The position numbers were made by a program, and so were the translations under genes. Positions 50,571 to 61,599 of a DNA stretch of 64,000 nucleotides are shown one piece after another. The notes beneath the pieces are model-generated. The model was given only the letters and a program-made list of their open reading frames with translations. It was not told the origin of the DNA and did no database searches. How positions within the stretch are numbered: position 1 is the first letter of the stretch; the number at the start of each line of letters is the position of its first letter. Origin of the DNA: Blasia pusilla. Taxonomy: Eukaryota > Marchantiophyta > Marchantiopsida > Blasiales. Location of the stretch: assembly GCA_050084515.1 (NCBI GenBank), contig CM114271.1, positions 62,186,001 through 62,250,000 on the forward strand, in the 5' to 3' direction.

Positions 50571-50574
50571 TAAA

Positions 50575-50740
50575 ACTAATGTCGTGCACGGGAGTGAAGG
50601 GACTATTATGATGCACACGATTTCAAAAAAAAGTTTGCTTCTTGTAATATAGGAAATATTTTCTTGCCGTCGAGTTGCCACGTGTCAAACATATAGATGT
50701 TTATAAATTAATAACTCATTCTCCATTAATGACATAGATG
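50575..50740 (-). mobile_element. Helitron-like element, decayed
   Basis: On + it starts AACTAATGTCGTGCACGGGA (3' end region, hairpin damaged), contains TTGCCACGTGTCAAACATAT and ends near ACATAGATG (5' end region), so it reads on -. The intact CACGTG is at 50679-50684. Confidence 0.55.
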
Positions 50741-51159
50741 ATTCACTTGTATTATAGGATGAAAATCTTTATTTTTCTTATACCATTGTCAACTGAATTT
50801 TTGTTTCTAATTATTCTTCTTGGATTCGCAAAGTTGAAACACAATAAAACCTTTTTTTTCAAATTTTTTCCATAGAAAATTCAAAATCTATTATTTTGTA
50901 TCCACAAAAGAACCTTATAGCATGGGGCTGATTGGCCAACTTAAGGAAAAACAACGGTGTTTAATTACAAGCCCCATTGGATCGTAGGGCGTATAGTTGC
51001 TCCCCATAGAAACGTTCTATAGAGGGGACTAACATGTTATGATGGAAAGCTAGGCCTTGTTTGTCAAGGCGTCTTAAATTAAATTTGGTAGTTCATAATT
51101 ATTTGATATCTTTTTCATGCGGGATTGGATGTCTAAATCACATCTCTAACTAATTTATA

Positions 51160-51379
51160 TTAGTAAGGTGCCTGTGCGATGCACGAAAATAAAAAATGTT
51201 TGAAGAACTTTGGTTAGTGTTTAACTTGTGAAGGGAAGGGATTAATGATGCAACACATAAATTCAAACTTTTTTCTGGTTGCTTGCATAAGGAGAAACAT
51301 TTTCTTGCTGCTTAGTTGCCACGTGTCAAAGAGAGAAGTGTTTGCAAATCAAGAAGGCACTCTCCCATAATAATCTAGA
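51160..51379 (-). mobile_element. Helitron-like element, about 220 bp
   Basis: The left end TTAGTAAGGTGCCTGTGCGA then TGCACG carries the 3' hairpin GTGC-ATC-GCAC on -. The right end CTCCCATAATAATCTAGA is the 5' TC end on -. The body includes TTGCCACGTGTCAAAGAGAG (CACGTG at 51320-51325) and TTTGCAAATCAAGAAGGCAC, shared with 58057-58292. A further 3'-end fragment (GCCTGTGCCATGCACG) follows from 51382. Confidence 0.7.
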
Positions 51380-51399
51380 TGTTGCCTGTGCCATGCACG

Positions 51400-52070
51400 C
51401 CTAACACAGTTTGCTCAATAGAATGGTTTAAAAGCATGTGTTGATGATTTTTTTAAAAAATTATACTTAAAATTTCAATATATATTTAATTTCAAAATTT
51501 AGGTATAATTTCCACTCTTATAAATCTCAGAAGAGTAAGAAAATCACCTTTAGATAATATCCATGTCCCCTAAATAATTACATTCCTCACTAAAAATTCC
51601 AGAAAAAGAATTCTTCCCCTTCCACCATTCCCACCAAAATAATATTCACTATTTTTTTAAATTAATTTTAATTAATAAAAATATTTTCATTTTCCATTCA
51701 AATTAATTTTCCTTTCCCAAAATATCTTATGTGAATTAATACGATTAATTTTAAACATAATCACATCACTAATTTAAAATTTTAAATCTAAATCTTATTT
51801 TCTAAAATCTTAGAAGAGTAATAAAATTTCACTCTTTTAAGTAATTACAATACTCCATTCAGATTTAAATGATATCCTGATCCCCTAAACAATTTTAACC
51901 TTCCATAAAATTTGATCTACTCTCTCCATTAAAATTTATTTTCCCTTTCCGTCACATATGAATTAAGAATTAAGACTAAAATTATAAGTGTTTAATAAGA
52001 ATCATTCCATTTTATAAGTATTTATAATCACCCATTATAATGTTAAATACATTATTATTTAATTCTAATT
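51400..52070. other. very AT-rich DNA, nothing recognised
   Basis: Long A/T stretches with no coding sequence. Confidence 0.5.
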
Positions 52071-52612
52071 CTATTTCATTCAAATCCTTATGGGTTTTTT
52101 CTACTTGGACTATTTCTACCCATCTAATGTGATTCAAATAAGAAAATTCAAACATGTTGATTATTATTATTTGAATCCCCCTCCCATAACCGTCCCCGTA
52201 CACCCTCTCGTGAATTTTTTGAAGAATCCCTTAGATACGTGTCACAAGGGGAAGGCTTCAAAATGCCTACATGTCGTTACGGAAGGACGGGGTTCTCAAA
52301 CCCCGTCCTCTTTCAATAATTTAAATTATTTATTTATTACTTAATAAAATATATTTCTATTTCATTCAAATCCTTATGGGTTTTTTCTACTTGGACTATT
52401 TTTACCCATCTAATGAGGTTCTAATAATAAAATTCAAACATGTTGATTATTGTTATTTGAATCCCCCTCTTATACCCCTAAAGCCTCGTTACTTGAATAC
52501 CCCTCCCCTTAGCCGTCCTCGTATATCCTCCCGTGATCACGGGAGGATATATGTGTCGTTAGAGGAGGACGGGGTTCTCAAACCCCATCCTCTTTAGATA
52601 ATATAGATTATT
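52071..52612. repeat. duplicated 286-bp-period block with hairpins
   Basis: CTATTTCATTCAAATCCTTA at 52071 recurs at 52357, and each copy goes on through TGGGTTTTTTCTACTTGGAC, AACATGTTGATTATT, GAATCCCCCTC and GGACGGGGTTCTCAAACCCC. Copy 1 has a perfect 11-bp-stem hairpin at 52284-52309 (AGGACGGGGTT, loop CTCA). Copy 2 has the same hairpin with one mismatch at 52565-52592, plus a 30-bp palindrome at 52522-52551. Confidence 0.85.
52522..52551. repeat. perfect 30-bp palindrome
   Basis: The half-site TATATCCTCCCGTGA is followed directly by its exact reverse complement, with no loop. Outside it, CCGTCCTC (52513-52520) pairs with GAGGACGG (52565-52572), so the whole segment can form nested stems. 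Confidence 0.9.
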
Positions 52613-53220
52613 AGTGGAGTACTCTTTCATCTCGGAACCTCCTCTCCTCTAAACATTGAGCACTTATAGTTAATAGGATTGTTCTTCTTTTGAACCAACA
52701 AGATTATTCATTTAAATTTTCATTTTGGGAGGTTATTTTAACACTGACCACTAATAAAACCATGTCCCTCGTTAGTAAAATGAGAAACATATTTCATAAA
52801 TACCCTTGTGACCTACGGATTCCGGACCCTTACGGCCAAGGATCCCTAGGTTCCTTATGAGACGCCCTATAGTTGAATTTCTAACGGGACATTTATTTGC
52901 CAAGTTAAGGAAAATCGGGAGGAAATAGTTTTCTCTCCGGCCAAAAGACTCACGGGTATTAGGGGGCGTCAATGACCCTCCCCTATGGGCCCTTAGGTTA
53001 GGGTCTTTGATCGCCACCCCATTAAGATCCCCGTCTCACGGCATGGATAGCCATAGATGTTGCGACTACCTCATTTCCAAAAGGAAAAGTAGCCAACCCA
53101 ATTTTTTTTTGGATTCTGAACTTCCGCCATAGCTTTCGTTCCAAAAGCTTTGGACTCAGAAAAAGTGGCGACCCTGATACTTGCTCATGTGATTCGATGC
53201 GGCTATGCACATCACTCTCG
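52613..53220. other. intergenic DNA, nothing recognised
   Basis: No recognisable domain; the frame at 53022-53480 on - has no family motif. Confidence 0.45.
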
Positions 53221-53222
53221 TG

Positions 53223-53268
53223 AAGGAGGTCAAGGACTAGTGCAAGAGCACTAGTCCTTGACCTTCTT
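53223..53268. repeat. hairpin with 21-bp near-perfect stem
   Basis: GGTCAAGGACTAGTGC (53228-53243) pairs perfectly with 53248-53263 across a 4-base loop, AAGA. The stem extends outward by five more pairs, one a G-T wobble. Length and pairing exceed chance. It could be a fold-back element or an inverted-repeat small-RNA source. Confidence 0.8.
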
Positions 53269-54522
53269 ACGTCAAAGGGCCTTTCGAGATCGAGGGATTC
53301 GCCGGTTGGTTCTGGCCGGCATCTCGGGGTGAGATGCCCTTCGTTCCAGGGCAACAAATGACGGGGGAATATCATTTGGTCCAAGAGCACATGGATGAAT
53401 TGAATATAGACCGCAGGCAACTTACAGTGCGGACTTGCGCACATGGGCGGTTGAGATTTTCGGCTGCCCACCCTGCGCACAGACGGTGACCGATCTCGAC
53501 GTTGGCGATACTGTGAGAGAAGAGCACAGTGTGTAGTAGTAGTAATAGATCAGGTTTCGGAGTCGTTGTCGTTGGGAGCGGGTGGATTCGAAGTCGATTC
53601 CAGAGCGTGGTGATGATAGCAGTGAAGCGCATGAAATGTTCAACGATGACGTCCAAGAATCGCTGAATGAACGTTCCGCATCGTTTACGATTTACAATTC
53701 GGCGTTGGGCTTGCGACGTTGTGATGCAGTGGAAGGTAGGGCAGTGAGAGTGGTGCTGGTTGTTGTGTGTGTCATTTTCTGTTCGGTGTAGCATCGATGG
53801 TAAATCTCCAGATAGGCGAAGTTTGGCACTGCAGGGGTTGGGAATAGTGGCCTGCTTACTTCCATAGCCCGCCAAACTCTAACCTCGCAATGCTGGTCCA
53901 GTGCGAAGCCCAGATACTCGTCCGCACCATTCGTATTGTTCCGGACTGCACAAGGTGGGATTCGTGGGAGCAGATTCCATGGAGTAAGGGCTCACTTGTA
54001 TTCGTAGGTGCGTGAGTAGACCATAGGCGGGTGTGTACGGGCTCTCAATTCATCTTATGCTTCGTTACGATCTCGTGCGTCGAAAGGGCAGGGTTTATCC
54101 CGCTGCACGGCAAGCTCGGGTTTCCGGTTGACATTCGCTGTATATTGGAAGGCTGAGGTATTGGAATCTGCGATAAGTCGAGCGTCTTTTCTTCGGATTT
54201 CGTTCTTGTTTAACTTATTTGGGGAATCTGTCCCTGTCGCGCCAGCACTACGATGGGAAGGTTTCTTTCGTGTTGGAAGTCCAGTATCACATCTACCACA
54301 AAACAAACGAACGCAAAAATGTGCTACAGGGCTGTCGCCTTCTTTGGCGTGATTTACCAATCTTTTCCGCAATTTACGGCCGTTTGTCCATAAGTTGAGA
54401 TTTGTGTGATATAAATCGCTGTCAAGATAACTACACACCGAACCAGTCCCAACTTCGATAGTTTCCGACACCAAGCTTACGGAGCATTCAATGAGGGGCT
54501 GAGGGTGGAGCTACACATCAGA
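53269..54522. other. GC-richer intergenic DNA, no gene recognised
   Basis: Open frames exist on both strands (53372-53875 and 54055-54474 on -), but none has a recognisable domain and they overlap frames on the other strand. A short hairpin (ACACATCAG, loop AG, then CTGATGTGT) lies at 54513-54532. Confidence 0.4.
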
Positions 54523-54766
54523 GCTGATGTGTGGATCGTCCCGTAATGAACCCTGACGCAATAGAATACCTGCCTCCGGTGGGTTACATATGAGACTTTC
54601 GAGCTAAAGTGTGGCTATTTGAACGAGAAACATGGCTGATATGTGGATCGTGGTGTCATGCCCTTCCCACGGACGAGGGACCCTAAAGCAATAGAATACC
54701 TGCCTCAGGAGGGTGACATGTGAGAATTTCGAGTTAAAGTGTGGCTATTTGGGCGAGAAACATGGC
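54523..54766. repeat. tandem duplication, 112 and 132 bp copies
   Basis: GCTGATGTGTGGATCGT at 54523 and GCTGATATGTGGATCGT at 54635 start two copies that share GCAATAGAATACCTGCCTC, AAAGTGTGGCTATTTG and CGAGAAACATGGC. The second copy has about 20 extra bases after the first 17. Confidence 0.9.
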
Positions 54767-55558
54767 GACATCTCAAAGTGGGTTGGTAGTTTATAAAAAA
54801 CAGGACTCCAGTTACAAACCCACTACATAGTAATGGTAAGTAGCAAATCCACAAGACGGGGATCTCTGGACAGAAGATGTAAAGGAATCACTTGAATATA
54901 TAGAGAAGGATTACCATCCTGCCTGCCACATTGTCTTCAGAAGTCTGAGTACTGGCTTGGGATGCACTTTAATATCTGGGTACATAATTGAAGTCGAATT
55001 CCACAATAATCCTGATAACTCTGTACAATCTCGAGGGGATTTAAGAGCAGGGATGCTATGTTACAAGTAGAGTATAGTCAAGGATGGTGAGGTCCATAAG
55101 GAAAAAAGGCCCCACTCACTGGACTTGGTACATTGACTCCACCCTTGGTCACAACTCCAAAGACTGAGGACAAGCTAGGATTGACTTGGAACATCTGAAT
55201 TCAGAACTGAGGTCAAATTCCAAAACAGTAATCCCCGCATGTCAGCATAACTTTGCATGAATATAAGTGAAGGGATACTCTTGCAAATTGAGTACAGTCT
55301 CTGGAATGTGGGGTAAATTCAGGGTGAAAAGGAGCATTCACTGAAATTGGTTGAGTCCAATAACATCCATTCAAGGGAAATAAATTCCCCACTCATAATT
55401 CCGGAAACACCCTGATTTAAGTCCACTCTTTGAACCAAATAGAATTCATCCAAGGTGAGTCAGGCAAAACCGGACTGCAAGACCAAAAATAGATTCAATG
55501 TCGTCTAACTCGCCTCCAATTGAGACTACAAACAGTGGATATTCTATGATTCCTGCAT
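54767..55558. other. 3' flank of RPS17
   Basis: Contains the 3' untranslated region of RPS17 (read leftwards from 55559) and otherwise nothing recognised. Confidence 0.5.
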
Positions 55559-57121
<1,563 letters not shown>

Positions 57122-57420
57122 CTTGCTTCGATGTGAACGCGATCGAAACCCTAAATTTCAGTGAGGGAGAGATTCAAATGCACGGCTTCCTGGAGTAGAG
57201 CCTGAGCCGACGACGGAGGGCAAAGCAGCAACTCGACGGGGAGAGAGAGAGAAAGAGTGAGAGCTGGAAACCGGTTTGGTGAAAGCCCCTGCGAGAATGG
57301 GTGTTCGGGAAACCCTAACCAGAGCGCACAGCTTCCCGTCGATCGGACACATCAGGCCCTAGATCCGAAGGTCCAGATCCGTCGGGTCTTTCGGAACTAT
57401 TCCGCATTCGCGAGTTAGTG
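57122..57420 (-). promoter_or_regulatory. RPS17 leader and promoter with telo-boxes
   Basis: AAACCCTAA occurs at 57146-57154, 25 bp upstream of the start codon, and again at 57310-57318. This telo-box is enriched in promoters and leaders of plant translation genes, where it acts with site II (TGGGCY-like) elements. A GGCCC core lies near 57355. A GA-rich run lies at 57239-57260. The transcription start is not defined by the sequence alone. Confidence 0.65.
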
Positions 57421-57587
57421 CTTAAGGGTTAGTTTAGGACCTGATAAGGAATTGCAATCCGATTGGCAAATATTTCTTTCATTTTAAATCGTTTATGGAA
57501 ATTCACAAGAAGAAAATTAAACCTCAACAAACCAAACCGTCATGTTCCCGACAAGATCTCCGTAACAATCTCATTGACCTTGAATCA

Positions 57588-57791
57588 TCTATATTATTAT
57601 GGAAGAATGCCTTATTGATTTACAAACGTCTCTCTCCTTGACACGTTGTCACATGACAACAAGAAAATATTTCACATGATACGGGAAAAAAATAATTTAA
57701 ATTTGTGTGCAGCATCTATCTCTTCCTTTAACGGGCTGTACACTAACTCTTCAAACATTTAATTCAGTGCATCGCACGGGCACCCCACTAG
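57588..57791 (+). mobile_element. Helitron-like element, 204 bp
   Basis: Starts with TC after A (TCTATATTATTATGGAAGAA) and ends CTAG before T. A small hairpin GTGC-ATC-GCAC stands about 10 bp before the end (57767-57777), and there are no terminal inverted repeats. These are Helitron hallmarks (5' TC, 3' hairpin plus CTRR, insertion between A and T), although the target A is read from one copy only. It has no coding capacity, so it would depend on an autonomous partner. Confidence 0.72.
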
Positions 57792-57811
57792 TCTTTCATA
57801 TTTTAATCTTG

Positions 57812-57983
57812 CTAGTAGGCGTGCCATGCACGGAAGTGAAGGAACTAATCATGTTGCACAAAAAAAAATTCTTATTGTCCCAATGGGGGGGAAACGGGAT
57901 ATTTTCTTGTTGGGCAATCGCCACATGTTAAGCAAATAGGTGTGTGTAAATAAAAAAAAGGCACTCTCCAATTATAATATAGA
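57812..57983 (-). mobile_element. Helitron-like element, 172 bp
   Basis: On + it begins CTAGTAGGCGTGCCATGCAC (3' end on -) and finishes CACTCTCCAATTATAATATA then GA (5' end on -). It lies 20 bp from the previous element in opposite orientation. The CACGTG motif has decayed to CACATG. Confidence 0.68.
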
Positions 57984-58056
57984 TTAGTTGGAAAAATAGA
58001 TGTAGATTTACATGTTGTTCTCTAAAATTTGAGACTATTCTCTCTTATGAATCATA

Positions 58057-58292
58057 CTAGTAAGGTGTTCGTGCGATGCACGGGAATTAAAAAGTGTTTG
58101 CTAGTGTATAGCCCATGAAGAGAAGGGACTAATGTCTAGTCCGTAAAGGGAAGGGACTAGTGATGACGCACACAAATTCAAAAAAATCTTGTTGCCCGTA
58201 GCATGTGAAACATATTCTTGCTGCCCAACTGCCACGTGTCAAACAGAGAGGTGTTTGCAAATCAAGAAGGAACTCTCCCATAATAATATAGA
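58057..58292 (-). mobile_element. Helitron-like element, 236 bp
   Basis: On + it begins CTAGTAAGGTGTTCGTGCGA with the GTGC-GAT-GCAC hairpin and finishes ACTCTCCCATAATAATATAG then A. An internal near-duplication (GAAGGGACTA occurs twice, near 58121 and 58151) explains its extra length. CACGTG is at 58233-58238. Confidence 0.75.
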
Positions 58293-61200
58293 TGAGATTT
58301 GTATATGAACTAGTTTATGGCACCTTGAAGGGGGGTTGGGGAGGCATTAATTATTACACACGAGTTAAAGACACTTTGATAGATTACACGGAGAAAAACA
58401 AACTAGAGACGTAATAGAGTGTTGTCAGAAACAGGATAAATTTGCGACTCTGATGTGATTTCGATGCGTATTTTATGTGACTCCTCGGACTCACAAAGTG
58501 ACTCCAAAGGTTATCATTTAATGAACAATCTCTCCAAGCTTTGCACTAAACCCACAGAAGGATGACTTATATAATATAGGTCACCTCTAAGGACAAAAAG
58601 TCATTGTGATATGCCGGAGAGGAACTACAAATTACCACTCTAGGCCTCAATGCAACCTTGTTTACCTTCCTAAGATTATGACATATTCACGATAAAAAAG
58701 AGAAGTTGGATTTTTAGTCTTCCTTCTTTGTTATGTTCAGGCGTCTCCTTTTCCTCCTTACACTACCTTCTCTTAAAGTCTCAATTTTCACACTTTATTA
58801 TAAATCTTCCCAACCCCACCTCTTTATCTTGGGAGGAAAACATTCCAATTTTGCATGCCCAACCCCTTTGCTAAGATTAAAAAAATATGATAATTTGTAG
58901 GATGATAAGAATGTATAGGTCATATACTAAACATATACCAAACTCGTTTACACATAATAGTAAGATTTTATAATGGAATAACTTATACCTTATATAGATA
59001 TAGCTATATCCATTCATGTGACTATTATAAGGACATCTCAAATTATGGTTGTAGAGTCATACGAAATTTTTGTATTTTATTGTATAGTTTCTGTCCTTTT
59101 TTAGTGCGTTGTGCCAAAGGACGTGGATGCACCTCCTTATGGCCTTAACTTCTCCTCCAACTCCCAACCACTTAGTTCAAAACTCGTCAAAATAATGTCA
59201 CATTGTAATTCCATGGATCCTCAGATGTACAAATGTGTCATCATTATCTTACAAAAAAATGATCGAGGGACGTCACGACAGAAACTTCGCAGTTAATGAG
59301 ACACCCTATTGTCATATATGAAGGTTTATAAGGCCAATATCCAAGACTTTCTATTATCACAATTGGTGTTGATGTGACATAACTTATTTTGCTTACGTGG
59401 CAAGTATTAGACCTTCTCCTTTCCACCTCAAATTAAAGTCAATCTTGAAAATTATAAAATTGAACTATTTTTGGTCATGTTGGATTTTTTTCCATTATTG
59501 AACATCTTTTAACAACATGAATACGAAAATCTAATGTCTTTTCACCCATATTCTTTAATTAAATCCTCATATGATGCCATCTAGGTCTCTAATTATTCAT
59601 TTAATCATATTTTTCTAAGAAAATTAAAAAGTAAAAAATATTTTAAGATATTTCTATATACGAAAATTCTAGAAGACATCCACCATAGTAAGGCAATGGT
59701 ACAACATACTTTTCATCTAACATTGATTTTCCACTCACATATTCGACACAATACCATCCTCCTCAAAATCTCTCTGTAAAATTCTTCACCATACGTGTAT
59801 GTTCCATCTAATTGGAGAGGTTGTATATGTGCAAATGACTACCTCCTTTGCATTAGATGGTGGGTCATGCCCTAAGTGCCTCACTTGCAATGTGATGTGT
59901 TATCGTTGGTTAGAGGTAAAATACAATTCACATGTTCGTCACTTAGCCTTGTAGCACTACTTGGTAACTCTCTTTTAAATTAGTATCTTCTATAGGCAAT
60001 AAGATTACTAGATCAGAAAAAATCGTTAAAGCATGATTCACTAAATCTATTATTTTTATAGAATAACCATTTAATTAATGGTTATTACAAGTATCTTATT
60101 GAGAGCTTTCCAAAACATCTAGCATTTTTTTATTGTAACATTCTAAGTTCTTGCATGGGAAATTTCAATGTAGGAAAGTGTAACTAGTGTAGGAAAGTTG
60201 TGCGATTTACTCTCTTGACTAGTTCTTCTTACACTTGGCAAAGGTGGTGATAGAAACTTCCGTGGTTTTGATGGATATCAAACATGTACAAGAAAAGACA
60301 CTTTACATAACTTCACTCAATCAACTATCAACTAGTACCACACATAGTCACAAGGTGGTGATGGTGGAGAATTGTTGGGGTTAAGGTTATCAATAAATGG
60401 TCCCTTGATCTTGCAATTTTTTGTGGGATGAAGGGTCACTATCGCGACCCTCAAAACCAAATGAATGTTAAGTGGAACATCTAAACTTTAGCGGGCTCAT
60501 GTTAGGATGGTTGTGCTTTGGAGAGGTCTCTTAGAAGAGTCCAAGAATAGAAATGTGCGAATATAGTTGGTGCGTTTCATACATTTATGGTCGTGACTAG
60601 GAAACTTGGACCAAATGTGAACCAAGACTTGAGATGAGTTGAGTCTAGGAAGGTTGGTTGCTAAAGATGTGAGAACCAGATTTGGAACGCGACTAGCATT
60701 TGGGGTTTTGACTTGTTTTGGACCATAACATTTAGTCTCAAGATGCATTTTAGACAAGTAGGAAAGCGTTGGAAAGCTTATGCAAAGTTGCTTCTAATAT
60801 ACTAAAGATCTTAGCAAACGCATAAGGAGATTTTGAGATATTGGCCGACAAAGACTGCATGGGGATTTGGATTAAGGGCTAAAATGAGGGGCCCGACTGT
60901 CTTTTCCCCAAAGTTAGGGGGAGGGCAATGATCCCCATAAGTACTAATAGGGGGAAGTGTCTCCAAGGATTCTTGGGACCCAAACTCCACCTCAAGGCGC
61001 CAAAGCACGACGCGAGCAAGGAATGGAACGGGAGTTTGGTGTTGGGACTTGGAATCCAAACCTGATGCAAGGGAGTGGATCTCAAAAGCCACACTTGGAT
61101 TCCAACCTGCGATTCATTTTAGTGAGTTTCAATTAGGGACTCATTTGAGGTCCATTGGAAAATTAGGAGCGCCAGACGTGCAAATGTCATTTGAGGTTCC

Positions 61201-61550
61201 TAAACTGACTAGAAAGTCTGTCCCAAGTTTAGAGAGACTTGCTCGTGTGGTAAAGTGAGATACTAGGAAGGTTGAGCTTGATGAAAGGCCGAGTTGAGAG
61301 ATTAGTGAGATGGAACGTTGATTGACCCATACTCGACTGACTTGAGTGCGTATTTGTGTGTAGATCAGTAGTGAGAGCATGTGCTATTAAACACACAATT
61401 CTGGAATACTAAAGATTTACGTTCAAAGAGAGTAGGCGCAGGACAATCAGTATGAAATTTTTGTTTCATGACAAGGAAAAACCCGACATGAGAACAAGAG
61501 TCTCGAAACAAAAAAACCTATGTGGAGCAACAATACCAAAAGTAGTATCA
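58293..61550. other. AT-rich intergenic DNA, nothing recognised
   Basis: No long frame or known motif. Probably old transposon DNA leading into the Copia remnant on the right. Confidence 0.5.
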
Positions 61551-61599
61551 ACAACAACAACACTTACAAATTGAGCGTCTCTTGGTTATGATTCATCAC

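Noticed and set aside
53022-53875. Two overlapping minus-strand frames of 152 and 167 codons
   Set aside because: No domain or family motif; they include the hairpin at 53223 and overlap open frames on the other strand.
52071-54766. CRISPR-like arrangement of repeats
   Set aside because: Only two copies per repeat, long units without uniform spacers, and a plant nuclear context.
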